Below are positions 19,802 to 27,866 of a DNA stretch of 35,527 nucleotides, piece by piece. The notes under the pieces are model-generated. The model ran no database searches and was not told where the DNA came from. It was given only the letters and a program-made list of their open reading frames with translations. Within the stretch, counting starts at the first letter, position 1. Every line of letters begins with the position of its first letter. The position numbers and the translations under genes are program-made. This DNA comes from Planctomycetota bacterium (lineage in GTDB: Bacteria; Planctomycetota; Planctomycetia; JALXBF01): NCBI GenBank assembly GCA_026991575.1, contig JALXBF010000176.1, positions 1 through 35,527 on the forward strand, in the 5' to 3' direction.

Positions 19802-20066
19802 GCGAAGTGCGGCACGGGGATTGCATGCGCCGCAACCTGATTGCCTGTTGAGAGGCAATGACTTAGAGTTGTTAAGAACAGCCGGTGAGTGCGGTCGCAG
19901 TCCAGGCCACGCTACCGGCATCCGGGCGGTCGCCCAACAAGCAGCACGGAGGCAGGCGACGCCGATAAGCACAACTGGGCAAAGCACCGACGATGTTCCT
20001 CGTACCGGATGGCTCACTCCAGGAGGCAGCAGCCTCCGGACACAGGCGGATTGAGACCTGTTGCCG
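19802..20066. other. Gap between cdsA and phoH
   Basis: It contains a hairpin at 19840-19859 just after cdsA and otherwise no recognisable element. A phoH promoter probably lies here, because the operon before it ends, but no convincing -35/-10 pair was found. Confidence 0.4.
19840..19859 (+). terminator. Hairpin after cdsA, weak terminator candidate
   Basis: ATTGCCT (19840-19846) and AGGCAAT (19853-19859) form a 7-base perfect stem with a 6-base loop, 39 bases after the cdsA stop. It is not followed by a T-run, so termination strength is doubtful. Confidence 0.35.
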
Positions 20067-21146
20067 ATGAGCACGCTGGACTACGAGGGGAGTCAATCGA
20101 CTCACCGTAGCGAGGCCACAGACGACGAACCGCCCGAACGTTCGTCCGCGTCTCTGGTCTTCACCGACCGCGACGAAGCCACAGCCGTTCTCGGGGCGCG
20201 GGACCAGTATCTGCGCAGGGTACGCGACACGTTCGGCGTACGCGCCTGGGCACGCGCGGGGCGGGTCTACGTCGAAGGCGATCCTCATCGGGTGGAACAA
20301 GCGATCCGCGCCCTGCGTCAACTAAGAGAGCTAGCCGACCGACACGGATCGGTCGATGAAGCAGACGTGGTACGAGTTCTCGGACAAGTAAGCCAACAGC
20401 CACAGGAAGGCGGCCCGCCAGGGCCGGCCGCAGTGACGGAAGTCGTCAAAGCGAAACGCTGGGTGCGGCCGCGGACCGAGGGACAACGCCGCTATGTGGA
20501 GGCGATGCGCGAACACGACATCGTCCTCTGCATCGGCCCCGCCGGCACAGGCAAGACGTATCTGGCCGTCGCCGTCGCGGTCGATCGCCTCCTACGTGGA
20601 CTGACCGAGAAGATCGTCCTGGTCCGTCCCGCCGTGGAAGCCGGTGAGAAGCTGGGCTTTCTACCCGGCGACATGGTTGCCAAGGTCAACCCGTACCTGC
20701 GGCCCCTTCTCGATGCGCTCCACGACCTGCTGGACTTCGAGCAGATCCAGCGGTACATGGCCGCGGACGTCATCGAGGTTGTGCCGCTGGCTTACATGCG
20801 TGGCCGCACCCTCAACAATGCCACGATCATCCTGGATGAGGGCCAGAACACGACGGTCGCCCAGATGAAGATGTTTCTCACACGGATGGGCGAGAACTCG
20901 CGGATCATCGTCACAGGCGACGTCACCCAGATCGACCTACCGGCCACGGTACGCAGTGGACTGGTAGACGCCGTCCGACGGCTGGCAAACATTCCGGGCA
21001 TTGCCGTCGTGCGGTTGACCAAGGGCGACATCGTGCGGCATCCGCTGGTTCAAGCCATCGTCGACGCTTACGAGCAGCGCGGCGAAGGACACGGACCGGC
21101 TGACAGCAAACGCCCGGAGCATCCTGAGACGCGTCAGCAACGATGA
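20067..21146 (+). CDS. phoH: PhoH-family ATPase
   Basis: A 359-residue (from ATG 20067) PhoH/YbeZ-type P-loop ATPase, a putative RNA helicase-like partner of YbeY. An N-terminal KH-like region (about 40-90, with FGVRAWARAGRVYVEG) precedes the ATPase domain. Walker A GPAGTGKT is at 157-164, Walker B lies in ATIILDEGQN, and VTGDVTQIDLP follows. A TTG two codons upstream is an alternative start. The end overlaps pgpH by ATGA (21143-21146), and ybeY follows pgpH; the order phoH-pgpH-ybeY is conserved in many bacteria. No strong Shine-Dalgarno precedes the ATG. Confidence 0.95.
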   Translation: MSTLDYEGSQSTHRSEATDDEPPERSSASLVFTDRDEATAVLGARDQYLRRVRDTFGVRAWARAGRVYVEGDPHRVEQAIRALRQLRELADRHGSVDEADVVRVLGQVSQQPQEGGPPGPAAVTEVVKAKRWVRPRTEGQRRYVEAMREHDIVLCIGPAGTGKTYLAVAVAVDRLLRGLTEKIVLVRPAVEAGEKLGFLPGDMVAKVNPYLRPLLDALHDLLDFEQIQRYMAADVIEVVPLAYMRGRTLNNATIILDEGQNTTVAQMKMFLTRMGENSRIIVTGDVTQIDLPATVRSGLVDAVRRLANIPGIAVVRLTKGDIVRHPLVQAIVDAYEQRGEGHGPADSKRPEHPETRQQR

Positions 21147-23407
21147 GCACTGCAGCCGACAAGTCCGGATCTACTGCTTCGGCGATCCCCTTCGAGAACG
21201 GCCAGGCCCGCTCCGTGCGTTGGTGGCCCACCCGCCGGCTCTGGGCCGTGCTGATCGGCGGGATCATCGCCTGCACGTTCCTGATCCTGCTCGGGCCACA
21301 GCCGTCGTTGCGCGGCTTCGCGACCGAGCCGTTTACGTACCGCGTGGGTGAGCGGACCGAGTGGGAGGTGCGTGCGCGGGTGCCGTTTCAGCAGGTCGAC
21401 GACGCTCAGACCGTGCACCGCCGCTCAGAAGCGGCCCTTGCCGTGCCTCCGGTGTTCCGAGTCGATCGCCAGGCAGTTGAGCACGGGCGGCAGCGGGCAG
21501 AACAACTGGTGCGCGCGCTGGCCAGCCCGATGAGCGCCGCGGGTGCCGCCGCCCGCGTCGAGCTCGATGAGCGTCAGCGGCGCGTGCTGAGCGAACACCT
21601 GCAAAACGAAGCACAACGGGTCGCTGCTCTCGAGGTCGTGGATCAAGTCGCCCAGCAGCTCCTGCAGACCGGATGGCTCGACCGCACCACCGCCGCCCGC
21701 TTCCTATTCCCTGGCGGTAGGCTCCTGATCCGTTCCGACGGGGACCGTCGCGAAACGACCGTCGACCAGGTCGACGCGGAGCGCATCTTCGCTGCCGGCG
21801 GACCCGTTGATCGGTTGCTCCGGCAGCAGCTGCGCGATTGGTCGCCCGAAGCACGGGCAGCACTGCTGCGGTTACTGGCCGTGTGCTTCACGGACTCAGG
21901 ACCGGCTCTGATCTACGACGAGCTGGAAACCGAAGCGCTCCGCGAGGAGGCCCGACGGCGAGCGGGCCAGGCCGTGCTGCAGTTCAAGGCAGGCACGCGG
22001 CTGATGGGGCGCGGCGAGGAGATCACGCCCGAGAAGCTGGCGCTGCTGCGGCGCGAGCATGAACGGTACCGTGAGAGTGTGCCGTGGGGGGCGCGCCTTG
22101 CACGCGCCATCGGAGCGCTGGTCCTGGTCACCGGCGTGTTCTTCTCGGTGGCCTTTTACGTCTGGCGGTTTGAGCCTCGGTTGGGCAAACGCCAGGGGGC
22201 ATTGGAGCGGCTGGTGGCCACCGTGCTCGTTACGCTGGCGCTTGCCCTACTCTGCCATCGCTGGCACGCGTCGTTCGTGCCGGCGATCGTGGCCGCCATG
22301 GTGCTGGCCGTCGCGTACGGTCCGCCGTTTGCCGTGCTGGTAACGCTGGCCGTGGACCTGTGCATTGCGTGGGCCGTCGGGTTTGGGTTGCTGGAGTTCG
22401 TCGTCCTGGCCGGGGCCACGACGGGAGCGTGCTTCGTGGTCGGCGTCGTCCGCAGCCGGCTCCAGCTTGCGCTGGCCGCGCTGGCGATTGGAGCCACCCT
22501 CTTCGTGCTGACCTGGGCCACTGGATTTCTGGGCGGCCAGCCCTTCAACCTGATCCTGGCCGATTCGCTTCAACGGTTCGTGCTTGGTGCCGGTGCCGTG
22601 TTGCTCGTCAGCGCCCTGTTGCCTGTGATCGAATGGGTCTACGACGTGACCACGCGGTTCACGCTCCTGGAACTGAGCGATGCGGGACACCCGCTGCTGC
22701 AGGAGCTCGCGCGGCGTGCACCGGGCACGTACAGCCACAGTCAGGCGGTGGCTGTGGCGGCCGAGCAGGCGGCCAAGGCCATCGGTGCCGATGCGCTGCT
22801 GGTCCGGGTCGGCGCCTACTACCACGACATCGGCAAGATGGACAAGGCAAAGTACTTCGTGGAGAACAACGAACATGCCGCCGCTCTCCATGCAAAGCTC
22901 GAACCGGCCATGAGTGCCCGAATCATCATCGGCCACGTGCGCCATGGCGTCGAACTGGCCCGCAAGCACCGGCTGCCAGAACCGATCGTGGACCTGATCG
23001 CTCAGCACCACGGGACCACGCTCGTGGAGTACTTCTATCACGAGGCGCTTCGCGAAAGCCAACGGGACGAAGACCATCGTACAGAGGCGGAGGAGTCACT
23101 GTTCCGGTATCCGGGGCCAAAGCCGCAGACCAAGGAGGCCGGCATCTTGATGCTGGCCGACGCGGCCGAAAGCGCTAGCCGGGCGCTGGAGGAGGTCACG
23201 CCGAAGCGGTTGCAGGACATGGTCGAGACGATCGCCCGCCGTCGTCTGGTGGACGGACAGCTAGACGAATGTGACCTGACGATGCGTGAGGTCCGCAGGA
23301 TCGTCGATGCCCTGGCTCAGGCCCTCTACAGCGCCGCGCACGCACGCGTCCGCTACCCGAGCCAGGACACGGCCGAAACCGAGGAGCCGGTCTTAAGCCG
23401 GCGGTAG
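21143..23407 (+). CDS. pgpH: 7TM-HD phosphodiesterase (PgpH family)
   Basis: A 754-residue membrane phosphohydrolase. One helix at about 33-50 precedes an extracytoplasmic domain (about 55-310). A cluster of helices runs from about 318 to 500 and an HD domain from about 505 to 725. The metal ligands are seen at His532 (TYSHSQ), His561-Asp562 (YYHDIGKMDK), and in GHVRHG and QHHGT. In Firmicutes such proteins hydrolyse cyclic di-AMP; that activity is inferred here, and no cyclase is visible in the window. The start codon overlaps the phoH stop (ATGA), so expression is coupled to phoH. ybeY starts 48 bases after the stop. Confidence 0.94.
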   Translation: MSTAADKSGSTASAIPFENGQARSVRWWPTRRLWAVLIGGIIACTFLILLGPQPSLRGFATEPFTYRVGERTEWEVRARVPFQQVDDAQTVHRRSEAALAVPPVFRVDRQAVEHGRQRAEQLVRALASPMSAAGAAARVELDERQRRVLSEHLQNEAQRVAALEVVDQVAQQLLQTGWLDRTTAARFLFPGGRLLIRSDGDRRETTVDQVDAERIFAAGGPVDRLLRQQLRDWSPEARAALLRLLAVCFTDSGPALIYDELETEALREEARRRAGQAVLQFKAGTRLMGRGEEITPEKLALLRREHERYRESVPWGARLARAIGALVLVTGVFFSVAFYVWRFEPRLGKRQGALERLVATVLVTLALALLCHRWHASFVPAIVAAMVLAVAYGPPFAVLVTLAVDLCIAWAVGFGLLEFVVLAGATTGACFVVGVVRSRLQLALAALAIGATLFVLTWATGFLGGQPFNLILADSLQRFVLGAGAVLLVSALLPVIEWVYDVTTRFTLLELSDAGHPLLQELARRAPGTYSHSQAVAVAAEQAAKAIGADALLVRVGAYYHDIGKMDKAKYFVENNEHAAALHAKLEPAMSARIIIGHVRHGVELARKHRLPEPIVDLIAQHHGTTLVEYFYHEALRESQRDEDHRTEAEESLFRYPGPKPQTKEAGILMLADAAESASRALEEVTPKRLQDMVETIARRRLVDGQLDECDLTMREVRRIVDALAQALYSAAHARVRYPSQDTAETEEPVLSRR

Positions 23408-23455
23408 CCGTTTGCCACGACCTGCGGGGACCGACTCCCCAGTGCGGCTCAAGCC

Positions 23456-23911
23456 ATGCCAGCCAACGACTACCGGATCGCCGTCGTCGACCAGCAGCAC
23501 GTAGCTGCCATCGACCGCCGCAAGCTGAAACAGGTCGTTGGGGCTGTCCTGCAAAGCGAAGGCATCAAAGAGGCTGCCATCGGCGTGGCCCTGCTGGATG
23601 ATCGCCGCATCCGCGAGCTGAATCGCCAATACCTGCAGCACGATCGGGCCACCGACGTGCTCAGCTTCACGTACCGGCGTGACGACGGCCTCCTAGAAGG
23701 CGACATCGCAGTCAGCGTCGAGACTGCGGCGCGCGAGGCAGAACGACGGGGCATCCCGCTGGAGACTGAACTGGCCTTTTACGTCGCCCACGGCGTGCTT
23801 CACCTGATTGGCTACAACGACGCGACCCCGGACGAGCGGAGTCGGATGTGGCAGCGGCAAGTCGAGATCCTGCGCGACCTGCGCTATGAGGATGCAGATC
23901 GACTGCTGTGA
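23456..23911 (+). CDS. ybeY: Endoribonuclease YbeY (rRNA maturation)
   Basis: A 151-residue metal-dependent RNase needed for 16S rRNA 3' maturation and ribosome quality control. The core DRATDVLSFTY and EGDIAVSVETA are present. The zinc signature usually reads HGxLHLxGYDH; here it is HGVLHLIGYND, so the third His is replaced by Asp, a change also known in other YbeY lineages and compatible with metal binding. Length is normal. It follows phoH and pgpH, its usual neighbours. The ribosome site before the ATG is weak. Confidence 0.94.
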   Translation: MPANDYRIAVVDQQHVAAIDRRKLKQVVGAVLQSEGIKEAAIGVALLDDRRIRELNRQYLQHDRATDVLSFTYRRDDGLLEGDIAVSVETAAREAERRGIPLETELAFYVAHGVLHLIGYNDATPDERSRMWQRQVEILRDLRYEDADRLL

Positions 23912-24067
23912 TCGGCCCGTCACGGTGTCGGCCCCCTCGAGCGCTGGCTGGGACTCGAAGAGCAGGACGCAGCCGTCGGGACCGCGTCCGACGCTGGCCC
24001 GTGCACCAGGTCAACCGCTGCAGGCCCGCGGTGCGCTGTTCGAAAGGGAGCATCGGAACTGGGAGCG

Positions 24068-24853
24068 ATGAAAGGACAGGCCACCGAAGCCATCGTGCTT
24101 CGTTGCAGTGAGTTTCGCGAGAGCAGCCTGGTGGTGCAGCTGTTCACGCGGGAGTTCGGCCGTGTGGCCGGTTTAGCCAGGGGGGCTCGGCGGCTGAAGC
24201 AGTACCGTGCGGGCGCTCTTGACCAGCTCTGCGTATCGCGTATAGTCCTGCGGCGCCGCAGCAGCAGAGGCCTTGCGCTCATTGACGAGGCCAGGTTGCT
24301 GCAGCCGTTTGAGCCGCTGACGCTGCCGTACCGCGCAGCGCTGGCCGGCTTCCTGGTCGCCCGGCTGCTGCTGGATTTTGTGCGCGAGGGGCTGCCCCAA
24401 GCGGACGTTTTCCGCGCGGCGGTGGACACGCTTGCTACGATCCGCTCCGGCGGAAACTGGGAGCTGCGCGCGCACCGCTTCGTGTGGGAACTCATTGTCT
24501 ACAGCGGCTACGGCCCACGGCTGGACCGATGTGCCCGCTGCAACAGACCGCTCCCCCGAAGCGGACGGCTTCGCTTCTGTCCGTTAGCTGGCGGCTTGCT
24601 CTGCCCGAGCTGCCCGCCGCTGTCGCGCGTTGCAGCAAGTCTGTCGGCGGGTACCGCAAAGCTCCTGGGGCACCTGACCGACGTGACGACCACGACCTGG
24701 CAGTCGCTGCGCGTGCAGGAGCGACTGAACCGCGAGCTGTGGCGCGTCGAAGCGGCGGTGGTCCGGGCGCTGGCCGAGCAGCCAGTGCATGTCATGACGT
24801 TGCTTGCACCGCCGCCGGCTCGGCAGCGGAACCGGGTGGCAACTACGGCGTGA
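24068..24853 (+). CDS. recO: DNA repair protein RecO
   Basis: A 261-residue recombination mediator that, with RecR, loads RecA on SSB-coated DNA. The N-terminal OB fold carries the characteristic start (EAIVLRCSEFRESSLVVQLFT and GRVAGLARGARR). The helical C-terminal domain holds a zinc site, CARC at 155-158 and CPSC at 179-182. GGGAG lies a few bases before the ATG. The first domain is in-family length and the C-terminus is slightly basic. It precedes the BamD-like gene by 34 bases, so they may be co-transcribed. Confidence 0.93.
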   Translation: MKGQATEAIVLRCSEFRESSLVVQLFTREFGRVAGLARGARRLKQYRAGALDQLCVSRIVLRRRSSRGLALIDEARLLQPFEPLTLPYRAALAGFLVARLLLDFVREGLPQADVFRAAVDTLATIRSGGNWELRAHRFVWELIVYSGYGPRLDRCARCNRPLPRSGRLRFCPLAGGLLCPSCPPLSRVAASLSAGTAKLLGHLTDVTTTTWQSLRVQERLNRELWRVEAAVVRALAEQPVHVMTLLAPPPARQRNRVATTA

Positions 24854-24887
24854 ACTCGACCCCACGTCGCTTCGGCAGGACGAGGGC

Positions 24888-26231
24888 ATGGTGACGTTGC
24901 ACGGAGGCCGCACAATTCGGCAACTGATCGTCTGGACCGTCGCTCTCTGCTGCTGCTGCGGCGGCTGTGCCGGCGGACCACGCCCGATACGCTTCCGCTG
25001 GCCCTGGCAGCAGCCCTCCGCGGTACCGGCCCAGCCGGCCGGCGGCTTGCACGAATATGAGCTGCGCAATGGCCGATGGGTGCGGCGCGAATCGGTCCGC
25101 CCGATGCCACCCGCACTCAGGCGGGCTGAAGCACTCATCCAGGAGCAACGCTACGACGAAGCGATCAGCCTGCTGGACGACACCATCGATGCCGACGACG
25201 AAACACCCGGTGCCGTCCATCGCTACGGGTTGTTCCTGCTGGCAGAGGCGTATTACTGGAAAGGCGACCTCGTCGCCGCGCGGACCCACTACGAGAAGCT
25301 ACTGGACCGGTATCCCGGCACCGAGGAGGCACTCACCGCGGCGACACGCCTGTACCAGATCGGCACGCGTTGGTTGGACGCTGCAGCCAACGACGATACT
25401 CAGCCGGCCGGCATGCTACGGCGCATCGCATTCTGGCGCCAGAGCGACCGGCCTTGGATCGATGCGGATGGCCATGCGATCAAAGTGCTCGAATACATCC
25501 AAGAGCACGATCCCGGCAACCCGCTTGCCGACGATGCCATCCTGGCCATTGCCAACTATCAGTTCCGTCGCGGGAACTTCGAGCAGGCTGCCTTCTACTA
25601 CGACCTGCTGATCCAGGGTTACCCGAAGAGCGAACACCTGGCACACGCCTACCTACGGGCGGCTGAGGCCCGACTCGCCCTGTATGACGGCGCCGAGTAC
25701 AACGCGAAGCCGCTCGAAGAAGCACGCAGGCTACTGCAAACGGCAGCCACCCAGTTTCCGGAACTGGCGGACCAGCGGCCGCGCATCTACGAAATGCTCC
25801 ATCGCATCGAGGAACGGCAGGCGGAGCGGGACTTTCAGGTGGCGCGGTTCTATGAGCGCATCGGCCGGCCCGACGCAGCCAGAGTCTACTACCAGCTCGT
25901 CATCCGCGACTATCCCAAGACATCGTGGGCCCAGCGAGCACGGCAGCGATTGGAGGAGCTGGGGCTCGAACAACAGGGGCCTCAGCCCAAACGGCTCTCG
26001 GACCTGCTCGATGAACTCGTGCCGTCGCTGGCGGAGCGCTTTGGCCTTGAACCCGATGAGGCCCCGGCCGACCCGAATGCCGGTGACGAGGCGCGGCCTA
26101 GTCCGGGTACTGACGCTCGGAGCGCGGGTGAGAGCGACACTCTGTTGCGCCGGCCCGAGCTAACGCCGACGTGGCCGGGGACCGTTGCCGAGCCGGGCCC
26201 TCTGCCTGGCCCACCGGGAGGGCTGCCATGA
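24888..26231 (+). CDS. BamD-like outer-membrane TPR lipoprotein
   Basis: A 447-residue lipoprotein. The ATG at 24888 is preferred because it begins a signal peptide right after GAGGG; a longer frame overlaps recO. The lipobox ends in CCGGC with Cys27 lipidated, followed by PRPIRFRWPW (31-40), a segment shared with the foldase lipoprotein at 12496. Residues about 85-390 are TPR repeats of the BamD/outer-membrane-assembly type (RYDEAISLLD, FEQAAFYYDLLIQGYPKSEHL, ARVYYQLVIRDYPKTSWA). The C-terminal ~60 residues are Pro/Asp-rich and probably disordered. It would take part in beta-barrel assembly at the outer membrane. The stop overlaps the LptE-like start (ATGA). Confidence 0.87.
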   Translation: MVTLHGGRTIRQLIVWTVALCCCCGGCAGGPRPIRFRWPWQQPSAVPAQPAGGLHEYELRNGRWVRRESVRPMPPALRRAEALIQEQRYDEAISLLDDTIDADDETPGAVHRYGLFLLAEAYYWKGDLVAARTHYEKLLDRYPGTEEALTAATRLYQIGTRWLDAAANDDTQPAGMLRRIAFWRQSDRPWIDADGHAIKVLEYIQEHDPGNPLADDAILAIANYQFRRGNFEQAAFYYDLLIQGYPKSEHLAHAYLRAAEARLALYDGAEYNAKPLEEARRLLQTAATQFPELADQRPRIYEMLHRIEERQAERDFQVARFYERIGRPDAARVYYQLVIRDYPKTSWAQRARQRLEELGLEQQGPQPKRLSDLLDELVPSLAERFGLEPDEAPADPNAGDEARPSPGTDARSAGESDTLLRRPELTPTWPGTVAEPGPLPGPPGGLP

Positions 26232-26746
26232 CGCGGAGCATCGGCTGCCTGAGTGCATTGCTGCTCGTTCTGACGGCGGGTTGCGGCTACACCACCCGAC
26301 CGCCCTTCCCAGGGCACATCCACACCGTGTATGTGCCGATATTCGAATCGGACGCGTCGCGGCGGGATTTTGAGTTCTTGCTCACCAGAGAGCTCATCCG
26401 CGAAATCGAGCGCAGCACCCCCTTCAAGGTGGTCAACTCACCGGAAGCCGCCGACAGCATCCTGGAAGGCAGAGTCAAGTACATTGCCAAGAATGTGCGG
26501 GTGGAGAACCCCGACAACGAACCGCGGCAGATTCAGCTCACGGCCGGCGTGGACATCGTTTGGCGCGACCGACGATCGGGCGAGGTACTCAGGAAAATGC
26601 GTGTGGGCGCTCCGGAAAGCAGAGCCCACGTGCGCCGCTCGGTGCAGTACGCGCCCGAGTTGGGCCAGACCTACCGTACGGCCTCGCTGCAGCTAGCCCG
26701 CCAGCTCGCTCAGCAAATCGTCTCTATGATGGAAGAGCCCTGGTAG
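26228..26746 (+). CDS. LptE-like LPS-assembly lipoprotein
   Basis: A 172-residue lipoprotein with lipobox LTAGC (Cys19) followed by GYTTRPPFPGHIHTVYVPIF, the typical opening of the LptE family, then DFEFLLTRELIREIERSTPFKVV. LptE plugs the LptD barrel that inserts lipopolysaccharide into the outer membrane. The ATG at 26228 overlaps the BamD-like stop by ATGA, which supports a joint outer-membrane function. A longer in-frame start at 26171 is rejected because it would read through the BamD-like C-terminus. Family assignment is by pattern at the N-terminus and length. Confidence 0.84.
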   Translation: MTRSIGCLSALLLVLTAGCGYTTRPPFPGHIHTVYVPIFESDASRRDFEFLLTRELIREIERSTPFKVVNSPEAADSILEGRVKYIAKNVRVENPDNEPRQIQLTAGVDIVWRDRRSGEVLRKMRVGAPESRAHVRRSVQYAPELGQTYRTASLQLARQLAQQIVSMMEEPW

Positions 26747-26757
26747 CGCCACGCCTG

Positions 26758-26795
26758 GCAGCTGCCAGCAGGACTCACGACTGGCAAGCCAGCGG
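26758..26795. repeat. Paired palindromes after the LptE-like gene
   Basis: CTGGCAGCTGCCAG (26758-26771) is a perfect 14-base palindrome. Twelve bases on, CTGGCAAGCCAG (26784-26795) is a second inverted repeat with the same CTGGC core. Neither has a T-tract, so they are not classic terminators. They begin 11 bases after the stop codon. Confidence 0.5.
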
Positions 26796-26952
26796 AAGCT
26801 GCTCACCTGCACGGCACACCTGCTAGCCAACGGTGGCGGTCACCCCGCCCCGCGGCGGCTGTGCACAGGTCGGTCGACCTTGTCACCGCAGTGGCGTGTG
26901 TCGGATCATGTGGACGGGGCTCCGCTGAGCTGTTCCGAAGGGGGGCAGCGCG

Positions 26953-27825
26953 ATGGTTCCGGACCCGCGTGCCTGCGTTTGGCTTGTGGGCGACCGCAAG
27001 CTTACGGTTACCGCGCACAGACCCCTGATCATGGGCATCGTCAACGTAACGCCTGACAGCTTCTCGGACGGGGGCCTGTTTGCGCACCGCACGGAAGCTG
27101 TGCGCCACGCGCTGGAGTTACTCGACGCCGGGGCTGACATCGTAGACATTGGCGGTGAGTCGACCCGTCCCGGGGCCAGGCCGGTGCCCGACGCCGAGGA
27201 ACTGGCCCGGGTGCTGCCGGTGGTTGAGGGGGTCGTGAGCGAACGGCCCGACGCGCTCGTTTCCATCGACACAAGCAAAGGGCGGGTCGCGCGTGAAGCG
27301 GTCGCCGCCGGGGCTTGCATCATCAACGACGTGCGTGGCGGCGCTGATCCCGAGCTGCTTCGGGTCGCTGCACGCCACCGCGTGGGATTGATCCTGATGC
27401 ACATGCGAGGCACCCCGACTACGATGCAACGCCTTGCGCAGTACGACGACGTTGTTACCGAAGTGCTCAATGAGCTGCGGGCTCGGGTGCGGCTTGCCCA
27501 ATGCGCCGGTGTGGCGCCGGAACAGATCGCCATCGACCCGGGCATCGGCTTTGCCAAGAAGTTTCGACACAACTGGGCGTTGCTCAGGGATCTGGATCGT
27601 TTTCACCAGCTTGGCCGGCCGCTGTGCGTGGGGATTTCGCGGAAGGGTTTTCTGGGCGAAATCGTGCCGACCGAACCTGCACAACGGGATGCGCTCACGG
27701 CCGGCGTCATGGCAGGCTGCTGGTACCGCGGCTACCACATCGCACGGGTGCACGACGTGCGCACCGTGGGCCACGTGCTTGCCGCACTGGCCCGCTTAGA
27801 ATTGGGCGAATCCCCGCCCCACTGA
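26953..27825 (+). CDS. folP: Dihydropteroate synthase
   Basis: A 290-residue TIM-barrel enzyme joining p-aminobenzoate to the pterin diphosphate in folate synthesis. Signatures are present in order: MGIVNVTPDSFSDGG (26-40), DIGGESTRPGA, VSIDTSK, INDVRGG, LMHMRGTP, DPGIGFAKK and GISRKGFLG. GAAGGGGGG lies about 7 bases before the ATG and supports this start. Length is normal. The open frame of proA begins inside it, but the real proA start is 41 bases after the folP stop. Confidence 0.97.
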   Translation: MVPDPRACVWLVGDRKLTVTAHRPLIMGIVNVTPDSFSDGGLFAHRTEAVRHALELLDAGADIVDIGGESTRPGARPVPDAEELARVLPVVEGVVSERPDALVSIDTSKGRVAREAVAAGACIINDVRGGADPELLRVAARHRVGLILMHMRGTPTTMQRLAQYDDVVTEVLNELRARVRLAQCAGVAPEQIAIDPGIGFAKKFRHNWALLRDLDRFHQLGRPLCVGISRKGFLGEIVPTEPAQRDALTAGVMAGCWYRGYHIARVHDVRTVGHVLAALARLELGESPPH

Positions 27826-27866
27826 GCGGGATTCCGGAAGACGTGAGACATCCTGTGGGACAGCCC

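Noticed and set aside
22247-23077. 276-codon minus-strand frame opposite pgpH
   Set aside because: Antisense shadow of the HD-domain gene, His/Gln/Arg-rich.
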